From: Acanthaster planci
Taxonomy: Eukaryota; Echinodermata; Asteroidea; Valvatida; Acanthasteridae
Direction of reading: 5' to 3'
Length of the DNA stretch: 64,000 nt
NCBI RefSeq assembly: GCF_001949145.1
Contig: NW_019091443.1
Location: 354,101-418,100, forward strand
In this document: one piece after another, positions 34,836 to 47,270 of the stretch
How the letters are laid out: every line of letters begins with the position of its first letter
How positions within the stretch are numbered: the stretch's first letter is position 1
Notes under the pieces: generated by a model
Database searches by the model: none
Seen by the model: only the letters and a program-made list of their open reading frames with translations
Told to the model about the DNA's origin: nothing
Position numbers and translations under genes: made by a program

Positions 34836-35531
34836 GAATTTGGCCAGTGCATGATATGTGTCTTATAACACACCTCAAAGTATAAAAATATTCTTTGAGG
34901 TTTTTAACTGTTTCAGTTCAACTTTCAATAGCACTTCAAAAATTGTCCCTCCCCCCAAAAAGAAGATGAATTGTCTCTTGTCTTGACGCAGTCTAATTTT
35001 GAGTTGCTATACTCAACAAGGAAAAGAATTTTTAAATTCAACTTTTCACTCAATACCAATTAAAAAATTGCAAAAAATTGAAGGTTTATTTTAGTTTTCA
35101 TAGACACAGTCTAACTGTCTACAACTAGAAAAAAAATCTTCCAGTGTTTTAATGTTTAAATTCAATGTTATAAAATGAGCCATAGCAACGACAACCAGTC
35201 AAACATTTTCAAGACTAGCCAGTGACCGGGCACTAGTCTCTGGACTTTATGCGCGCAATGTCTAGGCGCATGTCGAGTCACGCTGACGCCAGATTCATGT
35301 ACAAGCCCATATTAGTGGGAAATGCAATTAGGCTTACTATGAAGCTCATGGAACTCTCTCCCCCGACACTATTGATGATACAGTGGACGTCACAACACCA
35401 CACTTTACTTGTCTTAGAGATTTGTCGATATGAGTGGAGCTGTGATCCTGAACCATCGGAGAGAATAAAAAATCAGAGAAAAATGTCCCCCAGCTTACAA
35501 TGCAACAACCAGAGAGGAAAACTGAAAAGAT

Positions 35532-35554
35532 TATATATATATATATATATATAT
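35532..35554. repeat. (AT)n microsatellite
   Basis: An uninterrupted AT dinucleotide run of about 23 bases. Confidence 0.95.
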
Positions 35555-35819
35555 CCCCCACTTTTCAAGTCACTGACTACTATGCGCATCCTACAGCTTA
35601 CACCAGCCACTTCGCATTTGCCAGTGTCACGATTTCACCTGGGATGGAGGGATGGAGGCTGTGCTCAGCTTCCAGAAATCATCCCCCCCCCCATACGTGA
35701 CCAAATTCTTGGAAGTGACTGGCTCAATGTTTTCATGCACGAAATCCATTTCGTCATCAGTAGGCCGCATCGGAACACTTGGCTGACCCTTGAACTTACG
35801 CACTATTCCATGTAGTTTA

Positions 35820-37329
35820 GGCCGTATGTAATTCTGACACGGCCTATCGTGCGTGATGCGTTGACAACATCGAAAGACACACTCCTGCGACGCAGTAAAA
35901 AGTTTGGCAAAAAGCACTGAATACCAAATTTTATGTAGACATCAATAAAAATTGCGCGAGGTTGTTAAAAAGTCACTTAATGTTACTTCAAACAGTCATG
36001 CCGACTCAAAATGGAATTTACGGCAATGTATGTGAACAATCCTTAATACTTTGTGAAAGAATTTTATTTGTCTCTTCACTTATGAATATAAATTACCCAT
36101 ATAATTTTTTTATACATTAGGGTACAATAATACGCACTTCTTCGAAACGAAAACAGTTCATTGCATGTACAAATAACGGTTAGAAATTGACGATACTAAA
36201 TAATTAGGGTTTCTGTACATCACTCCAAAATTAAATTTACAAGACGTGTGTACTCCTCTTGTTTCCTATTGTTGACGAAGCGCATTATTTTGACAACACT
36301 GACCTACCGCGTACATGAATATAATTGCCATTTCTACGTACAAAGTAGATCTATGATCATTTTATGGTATGAATGAATACGATTACGACCTGCGTTGTGA
36401 CTAAATCATTTTATGTCCAAGTTACGTTGTTTTAACTAAGTGGACCGGAAAACTATTTCGACGTCAATCTGAACTGTGGTGTTCCTCAATATAAAAAACA
36501 GTAGGCCTACCACGTAACAGGCAAAACAAAATTGACAGCAACGAAAGAAGATAAATGACAGGTCCATCGACTGTACATGGTGTATGTGAGCCTTCCTGCA
36601 TACGGGTTAGGTATACTTGTACGTTTTGCAATGCAGTTGATTCTGATGCCAACCGAATGGCATACTCATAATTTTTTTTTTCGTTTTTTGTTTACGAATT
36701 AACTGACAGCTAGAAGACAGGAAAGAGCAAAAAATGCAAGAACCCGGAATAGACAATCCTCGTACGTGCATAGGCCTGTCTGGTAAATTCGCAAAGAACT
36801 GTTGGAAGTGTTAAATGCGGCTGTGTGGGTGTACATGCCCATGTAACGAGTACAATCATTTATATGCAACATACAAAAAAAATAATACATAATACGCTGG
36901 AGAATTTTTGGCATGGGATACCATAAATCGCTTATGCCGTTGGGATGAAATTCGCGTAACAGTACATGTATTTACAACCGTTGGGTAAAATGAGACAAGT
37001 TTGCCCACATACATATATAGGCCTAAATGTATCCGGAGAGAATCCACACTGTTGTGTATAAATGTGTTTGCCAAACAGGCGATGCACCCAACGTTTATCA
37101 AAAATGTGCTCGGCGTTTTTACAGTGCAATAATTTCTATGCGATGTACATGTACAATGAAAAGTGCTTGCTATTGTAAACCCAACTTCCCTACATCCGTT
37201 TTTCGAATCAGTGGGCTTCTTAAATTTGGACTTTCTCATCTTCGTAGCGCACATGCATGTACGTTCTTGCCTGACGAATGAACACATGAATCAACTCTGT
37301 GCATGTAGAAAAACTAAATCAACCCATAC
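35820..37329. other. no gene seen downstream of the membrane-protein gene
   Basis: AT-rich sequence with random-looking frames. It probably contains the 3' UTR of the gene ending at 37330. Confidence 0.5.
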
Positions 37330-40300
37330 CTACTTGGTATTGCCAAATCCCATCCCACCAAATTTTTTGTTCTGCCAAAGTAGGTTCTTGCCGATTGAAC
37401 CACTTCCTTCGAGAGCAAGACTGAAGCTGGAACCAGTCGTTCGAGTCCCACTCTCGTAAAAATCCACAACTGACTGATTGCGGCGTGACCCCCTCAATGT
37501 GGATGATCGATCAAACTCTACACTCTGAATATCATCCTGTCCACCAAAGTCACGCTCCTCATGAGCAGTGTAGCCCCTCTTTGAGCCTCGGGAAAATGGG
37601 AGCCCATTGGCACCCATGCCCATTGCGTCAGCCATAAGTGGGTTGGAGCGTGTGTACTGAAACCTGGGGTCGTTTGACGGTTGAGAGACAGTGAACGGAA
37701 ATGCCCCTTGGGAATTGTAGTTGTGACTAGTGCCGTTGAAGGACATGTTCGGGAATGGGTTACCAGTCTGAGAACGCAATGAACCTCTCCCGTTTGATAC
37801 TGCATCGGGTGATTTAGGAGCGAATGGTGGCGGAGAGCCAAAACCATGAACGGATCGCAAGGAATTGCGTCGGGAAGAACCAGGCTGACCCCATGTGTTC
37901 ATATCCAGAATGGATATCTGCTTGGTGCTTTCAATGTTGTCACTATTCGCTGTAGGTTTGTCTTCTTCGTCGTCCATGTTGATCTCTACCAAGTCACTCG
38001 AACTTTCTGTTTCGCGGGTAGAGCCAGCATCATCATCCGTGCTCTCAAAGGCCTTCAAATTGTTCTGTCAAGAAAGAGAAATTCTTTGGGTTAATGCAAG
38101 GGACTATAATTCAGAGTACACCTAGGCCTACATGTATTTTATTCCTGATAAATACATGCGACGAGTGGTTAAAGTCGGGGAAACGACTGGCCAAATCCTG
38201 GAACAATAAAATTCATAGCCAATTAACTAAGTGCCTTACACGAGCGATTGACAAACTTGGGTTCACTTACAACATCAAGAGGCTCAAAATCCTTTTCGTA
38301 AGCGGGGTTGTTAGTCTCATCATTGGCTTTTCGACCTCTATTTGTCCACAGCATCACGTCTATCTCGTTGATATCACCAAACTGTTGAGGCAGCGAGTGA
38401 TTCTTCCTACATGTAAAACAGGTTTATGTAATCAACAAGACCGCCGTGGCAGCAAGCGATATCACCAGTATCAAACTAAAAAAACATAGCAAAATGAAGA
38501 AGTGGATAAGGTGAGAAACCAAAAGAAAAAAGTTCTGTCTAGTTTGTTCGCGACGGCGTAATAACTTGACGTTCCTGACATTCCATTTCTGTCAACAAAT
38601 CGAGTACGTATGCGATCGTAGTTGATTTGACTCACCAGTCCAATCTATCTGCCCTCAAAGATGGACTCTTCTTGTCTAACTTGTCCTCTTTAAGCCTGCA
38701 AAAGTGAAGAAAAGTTGTTTTATTTTAATGCTAAAGTCTACTTGTGCCGTCAAAATATGCTCTGTTTTCACACTGGAGCATACCATGTACTGCCTCATGA
38801 TCTAGGTTAGCAAAAGATTTCACACGTCTTAGTCTGATTATAATTGAAGACACAGACAAAACCCTTAGAAGTATCATAATTGGACTTCAACAGTAGTACA
38901 TTTCATTTTTATCAACATTTTTTATAAAGCGTGTTTAATATTAGCAAGAAGAATCATTCCATAATACCTTTACTCTGGCAACATACAATTTTGGTGTCAG
39001 TTTTGTACAAAAAAATCTTTAAAATAAAGGAACTTACTGTTTTCTATAGAAGTATATAACAAAGATGATGAATATAATGAGAACGACCAGGAACAATCCA
39101 CCGATGCAGGCAGCTACCGTGATAATAACCGATACATCGTTTTGCCCAGCCCCATTGGGTACTGTCGTCTCTGATTTGGAAAATAAAGCAGCTTTAATAC
39201 ATAACATCTCGCATAAATAAGGATAATTATGATCAGGAGAGGGGTGGAGACTAAATGCCTGACACTGTAGCCTTCTCCAATTTAGAGAAAATTTTGAATC
39301 ATGCTTCATCAATCATGAATCACAATGCTTTGATCCAGCCTTCATGTTTTCTTTCCTCCCTTAAACAAAACAGACAATGAATAACGGTGATATCTCTGGA
39401 ATAAGGTCCCCTGCTGATAAAAAAATTAAATCACATCACCTGGAACACATTCATACCATTTTTATACATCAACTTCAAGGAAGATTTGTTTTAATGAAAT
39501 TCCTGCCTTTTTCACCTCCTTGTCGTTATTCATGTATGTGTACAGTCATTTGCAAAAGTATAAGAACTGAAATTGATAGGGTATCTATGTCAATGGGCCT
39601 GCATTCCGTTGTCTCATCAGATGATTATAAAAGTATACCCTATTTACTAGAGGGGTCCATAACATAAAAATAGTGCTGTTAGCCCATTTGAATGAAAAGT
39701 CTTGCCAAGACAGGTCTTGTATGGTATTTTGTCTTTGCTGCAGCATGGTAAAAAGCCAGTCTTAGTCAGGTTCACAGGGCCCAAACAGTGACCCTCCATC
39801 AAGAAGACTACTGTGAACGTCAAATTAGCGAGAGAGCTGGTTGCAGCAAGACTGCTGTGCACAATGCCATTTCAAAATTCAAAGAGATGGCTCATTTTCT
39901 GACCAGAAAAGGCACGGCCAGTCGTCCAAGAAAAACTACCCCTCATGAAGACGATGTGATCAGGCGAATTGTCGTGAAAAACCCCTCGAGTTCTTGTCGA
40001 AAGTTCAGGTTTGCAGTCCACTGGGAAAAATGTGAGTGTAAGCACCATTCTCGTGATTTGAGCAAAGAATTTCGGCTCTAGTCACAAAAACCTGCTCGTA
40101 AACCCCTTCTGAACCAAGGCAACGAAAGCAAAGCGGCTCAGTTTGGCTACGAAAAACGTGAGTCCTGGACTGCAAAAGACTAGACAAAAGTCTTGTGTTC
40201 AGATGAATCAATATTGCTACAATTTGTATCATGCAAAGCCCATGCCCGAAGAGGAAAGAGATTTGATGCACGGTACACAGTTGCGACCATGAAACATCCC

Positions 40301-41243
40301 GCAAGCCAGATGATAAGGGGTGCCATGGTCAGGTCTGTCCTTCCTACCATTCAATACCACTATGAACTGTCCAAATATCTCACACTCTTACAAGATCAGC
40401 TAAAAACTTGTATGGATGCCCACAAATGCAAAGTAGTCATGCACGATGGTGCTCCGTGCCACAGGTCCAAGGTGTGAAGGAATTCTTATCAACGGACAAA
40501 GTCAAAGTTCTTGACCGGCCTGGGAACAGTCCTGATCTCAATCCAATCGAAAATCTCTGATGAAGGTTGTGAAAGACAAGGTCACGGACAAACAGCCACC
40601 AAATGCCAAGGCATTAGTGGAAGCCATTAAACAGGTCTGGGAGAGGGAAATCTCGGTGGCAGTGGCATAATTGGATTTTATTAGTGGGGGACACAAAGGG
40701 GCAGCAGCATCTTAATCTTATGGGGGGGCACCAGCTTTCAGTGGTGTGCTTTTGGGGGCAAATTTTTGTTAGCTTTGTTTAATATCCACTCGTCCGTTTT
40801 TTTTTTCAGTGGGAGGTACCGGGAATTTGTGGGGGGGGGCAGCCCCCCTGGCTATGCCACTGCTCGGTGGACTACTGCCAGTCTCTCATCTGCAGCATGC
40901 CACACGGCATTCAGGTCATATCAGAAACAGTGGAGGGCACAATATTAGACTGTTAACATTTCAAGTCGTGGAAATGTGGTCAAAGAGCAATTCAAGCAAG
41001 ATACTGATATTGCACATTGAAAATAAATGTTTCAAAGATTTATTTGTTAAAGTTTGGTTTTCCTTCAATTTACTACATCTTGTATGGGTGGTCTTATACT
41101 TTTGCAAATGACTGTACCTTTACCTGTATATGCTATAGCATACCTGCTACTGTGACCGTTGGGACTGTTGCTGCTTTAGTGGTATTCATTTTGAAAGTAT
41201 TCGGTACAAAATACTTCGGATCCTCAGCCAAGCCTTTATTTCA
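37330..41243 (-). CDS. single-pass membrane protein with tiny ectodomain and long disordered tail
   Basis: Five coding segments join in phase: 41144-41189 (start codon at 41189), 39038-39170, 38636-38695, 38271-38406 and 37330-38064, 1110 bases in all. The predicted 369 residues start with a Thr-rich outside part (NTT sequon, AATVPTVTVAETTVPN). The membrane span at about residues 28-54 is VSVIITVAACIGG followed by LFLVVLIIFIIFVIYF. It is followed by basic YRKQ, so the tail is predicted cytoplasmic (type III, no cleaved signal peptide). The tail has NNPAYEKDFEPLD, an acidic stretch (EINMDDEEDK), then Ser/Gly/Asn-rich disorder. A splice acceptor at 41244-41245 and a stop upstream of the ATG suggest a 5' UTR boundary. 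The Tc1 element lies in intron 1. I do not recognise the family; adhesion or receptor-like is only a guess. If a further upstream exon exists, the true ectodomain may be larger. Confidence 0.7.
39788..40950 (+). pseudogene. Tc1 transposase pseudogene
   Basis: The DNA-binding part reads QISERAGCSKTAVHNAISKF with SRPRKTT after it. The catalytic part has KVLCSDES (first D, frame change before it), VMHDGAPCH (second D) and SPDLNPIENL (third acidic residue, E). Frames change near 40080-40190 and 40475, and a stop follows ENL at about 40558. A 203-bp insertion at 40660 cuts the C terminus. It cannot make transposase. Confidence 0.9.
40660..40862. mobile_element. 203-bp MITE with 8-bp target duplication, nested in Tc1
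   Basis: CTCGGTGG lies at both 40652-40659 and 40863-40870. The element starts CAGTGGCATAATTGG and ends with the inverse GGCTATGCCACTG. An 8-bp duplication with CAGTGGC-type ends fits the hAT superfamily. The interior is G-rich and non-coding. Removing it restores the sequence of the Tc1 transposase C-terminal region, which proves the order of insertions. Confidence 0.88.
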
Positions 41244-41259
41244 CTAAATAAACAAAAAC

Positions 41260-44200
41260 AAAAACAGGGTTACTGTAACCGTTTAGTAAATCGTTATTTG
41301 TGTACCCTGTTGATAGTTGATTATTACTAACTTAACAATTATCGGATTTTGCAGAAAAATGAGAGCAAATTTTATAGAACTGGATATTATAACAACCCCC
41401 TCCACCCCCAAATACTTCCGGTCTTCGTATTGAGTTTTAGTGACAAAATTTTATATGGTCTGGGGTTTGATGAACTTTCTACACAAAGTGGCTGTCCAGG
41501 CTGAAACCTTACCATTCCCATAAGGAAAATATATATACCAGAAGCAAAATTACAACAACCATTTAAATGGTCGTCCAGAGACACATAAGCTCAGTCACGC
41601 AGAAATCATTTCAAGATTAGCAAGCCAACCCCCCCCAAAAAAACCAAAAAAATGAAAAGAAAAGCAAGCGAGAAACACACAAAATAAAGTTAATCTTTCT
41701 GTATTTGTCTGACAATTTCTGCAATATCACAATTCTGCAAAAACGGAAGAAATATAAAACTGTAGAACTACTAATCACTGAAATCATCGTTGCCGGAATA
41801 AAGTTATAAACTAGGAGATGGACAGTCAAAAGCCAATTTCAATTTACACCTGTACATGTAAAAATCAAGTCTGAAACGCCTTGGGCTTCTGTTTAGAGAC
41901 CATTAGTGCAGTTTGGAAAGAATTCCAAATATGGACGTCGCTAATTTCCCCCAGTTACTTAATTGGAAAGCAGTAACATGACTATAAGGCCCAACGTTTA
42001 CTCACGTAAAAAACACAATTTTTCACACTAGTCTCATAGGGTTTGTGTACAAAACGCAGGTAGCGTCCGTGTATGGAACTCTTTCCCTGATGTGAATATG
42101 GTCTGAAAAGTGTTGACCAAACTATACCTGTATATGCATATGCAACGTATATACAAAAATACTTGTCTTACCTTACGAAACGATTAAAAGCATCGATTTG
42201 AGACACTGACTTCTCACATGAGGGTCTGTATTCATTTCTGGGTTTAGAACCACAGCATTTTCACGAATCCACCTTTCACATGCCAGGCAACGAAAACCAA
42301 TGCTGTTCCTTGTGGTATTGTGCACCCAGTCAGAAATTTCAATGACGTTTTCAAAGGTGCTTGGGCGTTCACCAGTAACCTACAGAAAACCTTTGTCAAA
42401 TGACCTTTTTTGTCTTTTGTTATGGAAATTTCTGCTGTGGCAATCTGTACCCTCCCAAAATATGTTGTCAGGCCACATTGCAGGGAAAGGTATTCAGGCG
42501 TATCACCGATATGGACACAGTTACCTCAACCACAGCTGCACTGAACGATACGATCGCAGACTGAGACCCACCTTTGTTGTCTGATTACGTTCGTAAAGTA
42601 GGGGACCACAACGAGTGAAGGGTTTCGAAGTACACATATGCAGCAAGGTATGAGACGGAGAGAACCCCCCCCCGCTTTGTGTAAGTCATTGCCTCGCAGG
42701 AATCTGCGGAATTCCTTTCAGACATCCTGGGGGGATGTGTTAAGTAACAACAGTCTGGAATGTGTATAGGGATTGGACATGTTGGGGGGGGGTACCCCTC
42801 GGTCTCATTTCTTGCTGGGTATAGAAGTACGTTTCATGAAAGCCTAGCACGCGGACCCCTGCACTATCTCTGAACTGCGAGTGTAGAATAACTAACAGTT
42901 GCTATCAGAATTTTTGATCGGTTTGTCTGAAATTAGAAAATTATAAAGCTGAAAAATGAAACCTAAAACATGTTCTTTCTGATTTCTAATTGCCTTGACA
43001 ACAGAATACCTAATATGAACTTAAATTTCTGTCTGCCAGCCAAAAAAAAGGAAAATCTGCCTTTTACAGTAGGCTATGTAATTGAAAGGCAGAGATCGAG
43101 CACGAATGAAGACTTTACACAAACATCCAACTTTTCAATTGATGGAAAAGCAGGAGAGATGCCTGGAACTACGTGCATGGTGACCGTTTAAGCAGATTTT
43201 TGGCTAGATTTGATAGATTTTGTGGGGAAATACGCTTTTGACAGAAAATTTAGCAGAATGAGTATTTTCTAGCAGAATTTCAGCAGAGTTCTTAAAAATT
43301 TTGGATTTTAGCAGAGAAATTAAGCAGACACGAAATTTTGAACAACCTTTTAAAACTAAATTATCAAGTTTTGTTGAGTTTTCAAACCCATAAACGACGG
43401 GACAGACAAGCCAGTCTATTTGGCTAGTAAGCCTTAAATTATCAGCGGTTTATGAATTAGCCTAAGTATAACTTGTTTGTAATAAATATCATGTCGTGGT
43501 CAAACAATTGTTAAAATACGGACGTGAATTAAAGCATTTATAATGCATTTGTTAAATTTTAAGTGAATTGACAGATTTTTATCGAATCTAGCAGAATTTG
43601 GTGTGCATCTATCATCTGGTTACCCTGATTACGTACGTGCCCATCTCCAAAACTAGATTCTATTGCGCTAACAACGGTCACGTAACTGCGGGAGCGTAGA
43701 TAAGGGCCGGGGCCAAAACCAAACATTTTTGTCAAAGTGTTAGGTTAAAACATTTTTGTCAAAGTGCTAGGTTATCTCAGTGTACAGAGACTCTTCTGTA
43801 TACATGTAGTTTGCTGAACAAGTGAACATTATTTAGTCAATCCATGAAGGGATTTTCGCTTTAACGAAACCGGCACGTAAGTAGGACGGGTACTTTGGTA
43901 CACCTTTTTCTCCAGCTATTGGACATCATGAAAAATGTATTCACCTGCAATGAATTTCATATTTGTAACTTTACAAAGAGTCTCAAATGAAATCATGGTC
44001 ACGTTCGACTAAGTTAAACGTAAAAGGAATAAATTAAGAAAGGGGAAAGGAGGTCTTCAACGACACACCAGAAGCAGCTTGAAATTTTGTTAGACTGGAC
44101 GCTGTGATTGTGTGAACCGAGTACATTCTGAAAACTGTAACTGATTTGACTTGTCCTCTTACTATCTGCATAGCCTCCTGTGGTGATATCGGTCCATTAA

Positions 44201-45479
44201 GTCGACATTCATACATAAGGGATAATGAGAAGAAAGAAACTTTATTTAGCCTTTGTGGAACTGGTTGTCAATTACATCTTCAAATTTCAACATTATAAAA
44301 TAAAATATTCAACATCATTAAGGAATTGATTCAAAGAATTAATTTTGAATATGCAGCTGTTTGATGCGGACTAGACTTAGGCCTAACTATCACCTCGTGA
44401 GAAAAATGTTAACTAATCATTCGTAACCTCCATCGCATCACTTCAGCAGTGGGCATCGTTTTAAACCAGTTTACACAATGAACTTACTCAATGAACTTAA
44501 ATACTTTTTTTACTATACATCGGTGCAGTTCTTTCCTTAAGCATTTAAAAAAAAAGCACAACCAACTCCAAGTCATCTTTCCTGATCTGAAGTGTGTCGT
44601 GACTCTTGTATGTTTATTCTATGTCCATGCGTACACGAAAGAGCACTTTTGTATGCTCACTGTTTGCCTGTCGATTGTATTTCTCAGTTTTCACTTCGGC
44701 TTAACAGATGTCCCCTGCCTGTATTTACTTATATTTCTAACATGGGCGCATGTACATATGACCCATAATCATCATTCATTCTACATCCATGTAGTTGATG
44801 ACTGTTTCTTGTTAAATGACACCAATAAAATAAATGCAACGTAATCACATCAAATGTTGATTTTAACATTTCTGTATCTATCCCCCGGCAGGCAAATGTA
44901 CGCTGTGACCTCTATCTATTATAGCCACTGTATTAGTCGTTTTCTCAGACTCACAAATTCACAGATAGACTCGATGGCGGTTCAATCTACCCACCAGTAT
45001 GGCTGCGATCAAGTCTTCTTGTCATCACAAATTAATCACAGGTAATATTCAAAAGTCGTTTGGTTCATGGCAAACGGCTGGTCATAAAATTGACTTCAAG
45101 ATGTGATTATAATTTGACTTCCGATTGACAAAACTTTTTCACAATACATGTAGGCCCACTTGCCAATGTACAACCATGCTAAGAGCTAAACCAAAGGAAG
45201 AAGTATATGTGCACCCACGCAGTTTATTGATGCAATCAATTTTTAAGTATTATGACGAGCATCGAATTTGCTGGAAGTACACTTGCAGTAAAAGTGATTC
45301 TTAAAAAAGTGAAAAGCAAACTGTGTCCATACTTCAAACATTAAAGTACCGGTGAGCAATCTAAGCCAACCAGAAGATGAGCCTGGGGTACAAATCACTT
45401 TTGTGATTATTTCCAAGCTTTAAATACAGATGTTTCCTTTTGACTGTCCTTTTAACCACCGATACCTCTGCTGATAACC
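41260..45479. other. presumed upstream region of the membrane-protein gene, no further exon found
   Basis: No exon with good splice sites and recognisable coding was found. A segment at 43190-43640 repeats TAGCAGAATTT-like words between GGTGACC and GGTTACC ends and may be another non-autonomous element. A palindromic GGTTACTGTAACC is at 41267-41279. Confidence 0.45.
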
Positions 45480-46160
45480 TAGAGATCCAGAGATTGGCTA
45501 TGCTCATCAGCAATCATCTGTCATCCCAGGCCCACTTCCAAATACCACACTCTTTGCAGAAGATAGCCTATTGTACCATAAAATAAATTCACCATCTGAT
45601 ACCATTTTGCTCCAAAACGATCTTGATACTAATTATAGATTGGAAAGAGTGGCAAATACAATTCAACACTGAAAAAATGTCTCACAACGCACAAAGAAAA
45701 ACTCAGTTTTCCGTGCGTACAACTTCAATAGGAAGAAACTGCGAATAACGTGAGATCATTCATACTTTGCACTTACACTTAACGGTGATTGCAACTGATC
45801 CTCTCACATAAACAAGATCACAACTTGTGCTAAGCAGGTGACTGGTATAAGCACCAGGCGTAGCTTCAAATCTTGCTGCAAAGATGTAAAATCCCGCCCT
45901 TGGTTCGCCTATGGATGGGCCTTGTTTACAGAAGGGGTAAGAAACAGCTAGAAGGCATCAAGCGATCTGCTGCAAGACTGTGCTTTAACAACTACGACAG
46001 AGAAGTAAGCGCCACCGCTATGCTACATCATATAGGCTGGCCACAATTTGAGCTAAGAAAAGTAAAATCCCGGTTAAAAATGCTTGTAGACATTAACCAT
46101 GATATGAGCTTGCAGACAAGTAGGCTACTTTTACCATCGCCCCAATGCAAAAACTAGGAT
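45480..46160 (+). pseudogene. LINE reverse transcriptase remnant (Jockey/CR1-like)
   Basis: In shifting frames the sequence reads NTTLFAEDSLLYHKI (a decayed F/YADD catalytic box), SPSDTILLQNDLDT, FNRKKLRIT, LTLNGDCN and HINKITT. A longer intact frame at 45873-46157 follows, with GKKQLEGIKRSAARLCFNN and MLHHIGWPQFELRK. These are the RT palm and thumb motifs in order. The D to E change in the catalytic box, stops and frameshifts show it is dead. Confidence 0.85.
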
Positions 46161-47225
46161 ATGCATGTACAGCACTAATTTCTTCCCATCAATCACACTG
46201 CATTAGAATGCTCTACCTAAAACGATTGTCAATAAAACCCAACTAGATCATTTTAAGATCACTGCGGTCGATTATATCTTTCAAGGGGATTACTGAATTT
46301 AGATTTTCTAGCTCTGCGACACGCCTGCTCTAGTGGGATAGTTTAACTGGTTTACTGGAGTATCTCGATATAGATGAAGAATTTAAATTTCATTAACAAT
46401 ATGCCACTACTAAAAATTTGCTTCAGATGCCAGTTATCAAATGGAATGAAATTCAGTTCATTACCCAACAGGAGCAACAGTTAGCAATTTTAGCCTGGTT
46501 TGGGCACTGGAAAGTCTGGCGGGAGTTCTCACTCAAATTCTAACACCACGTACAACCAACAAGGGTTAGTATAATACGGACCACAGAAAAGACACTGCAG
46601 TCATCACTCATCTGTGCCATCAAATGCAGGTTTAATACACCACATGCTGATCGTTGCTTCAGTAACAGAAAAGGCATAAAATTTACATTGAGTACGGAAA
46701 GGACAGAAATGTCCAGCGGCTCCATTTTCCACAGTATGAAGCCAGTTAAAAATCTTCTTTTGAGTTTTGGTTTTCGCACCCATCAATACATTTTCTGTTA
46801 TAACACACTTCTTGCTAGTTCTTCATCCAGGTTGACTGAAAGTCAGATGGGATTCACTTGGCTACATTGGCTAGTGCATAAAATTTGCATCAGTATGAAT
46901 TAGACACGTGTCTAGACATTGATACCAATAATTTCTGGAGTAATGCCCGACACAAACCAATGACTGGTCACAGCGCCCTCCCATGACTTGACAGTGACCA
47001 GCAACTCAAAATCTTAAGCCACCGGTACGCAGTAAGGATGCTAATTGTAACATTTGCTCATGGGTAAATTGTTTAATTCAAACAGTTCAGTTATGAAACC
47101 GTTAAAAATTTCTTCTATTTGTATTTTTGACAGATGTGTGTTATACAACACATTTAGAGTGTACACACGAGAAGTTGAACACTCGTAGTCCATATGTGTA
47201 TACAACTATTTTATTCCTTTTTTTC

Positions 47226-47270
47226 TAATAATAATAACTGTATTTATATAGTGCCAAATGAATGGGGTAT
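47226..47270 (-). repeat. LINE or SINE 3' tail fragment
   Basis: AATAATAATAACTGTATTTA followed by TATAGTGCC is the reverse complement of a common GCACTATATAAATAC-(ATT)n tail. Only the tail is recognisable. Confidence 0.4.

Larger units (their letters stand above)
39543..41114 (+). mobile_element. Tc1-like DNA transposon, inactive
   Basis: The inverted ends CAGTCATTTGCAAAAGTATA (first 20 bases; at least 23 match) are identical on both sides and flanked by TA dinucleotides, the Tc1/mariner target duplication. Total length is 1572 bp, or about 1361 bp without the nested MITE. It lies in intron 1 of the minus-strand membrane-protein gene, with its own transposase on the plus strand. The near-identical ends suggest modest age. 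Confidence 0.92.

Noticed and set aside
35249-35815. 188-codon plus-strand frame as a gene
   Set aside because: It runs through the (AT)n microsatellite, giving an IYIYIY stretch, and has no family signature.
39034-39312. Start of the membrane-protein gene at the ATG in the 92-codon frame
   Set aside because: A good acceptor lies at 39171-39172 and the exon at 41144 joins in phase, so residues before it are intronic.
44034-44216. Upstream exon of the membrane-protein gene (60-codon minus-strand frame)
   Set aside because: A donor-like GTAAGA is present but there is no AG acceptor in front, and it looks like nothing known.
44491-44844. 117-codon plus-strand frame as a gene
   Set aside because: Hydrophobic low-complexity composition typical of AT-rich chance frames, without a coding signature.
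46540-46790. Cysteine-containing minus-strand frames as an exon
   Set aside because: Two overlapping frames look equally plausible, with no splice support.
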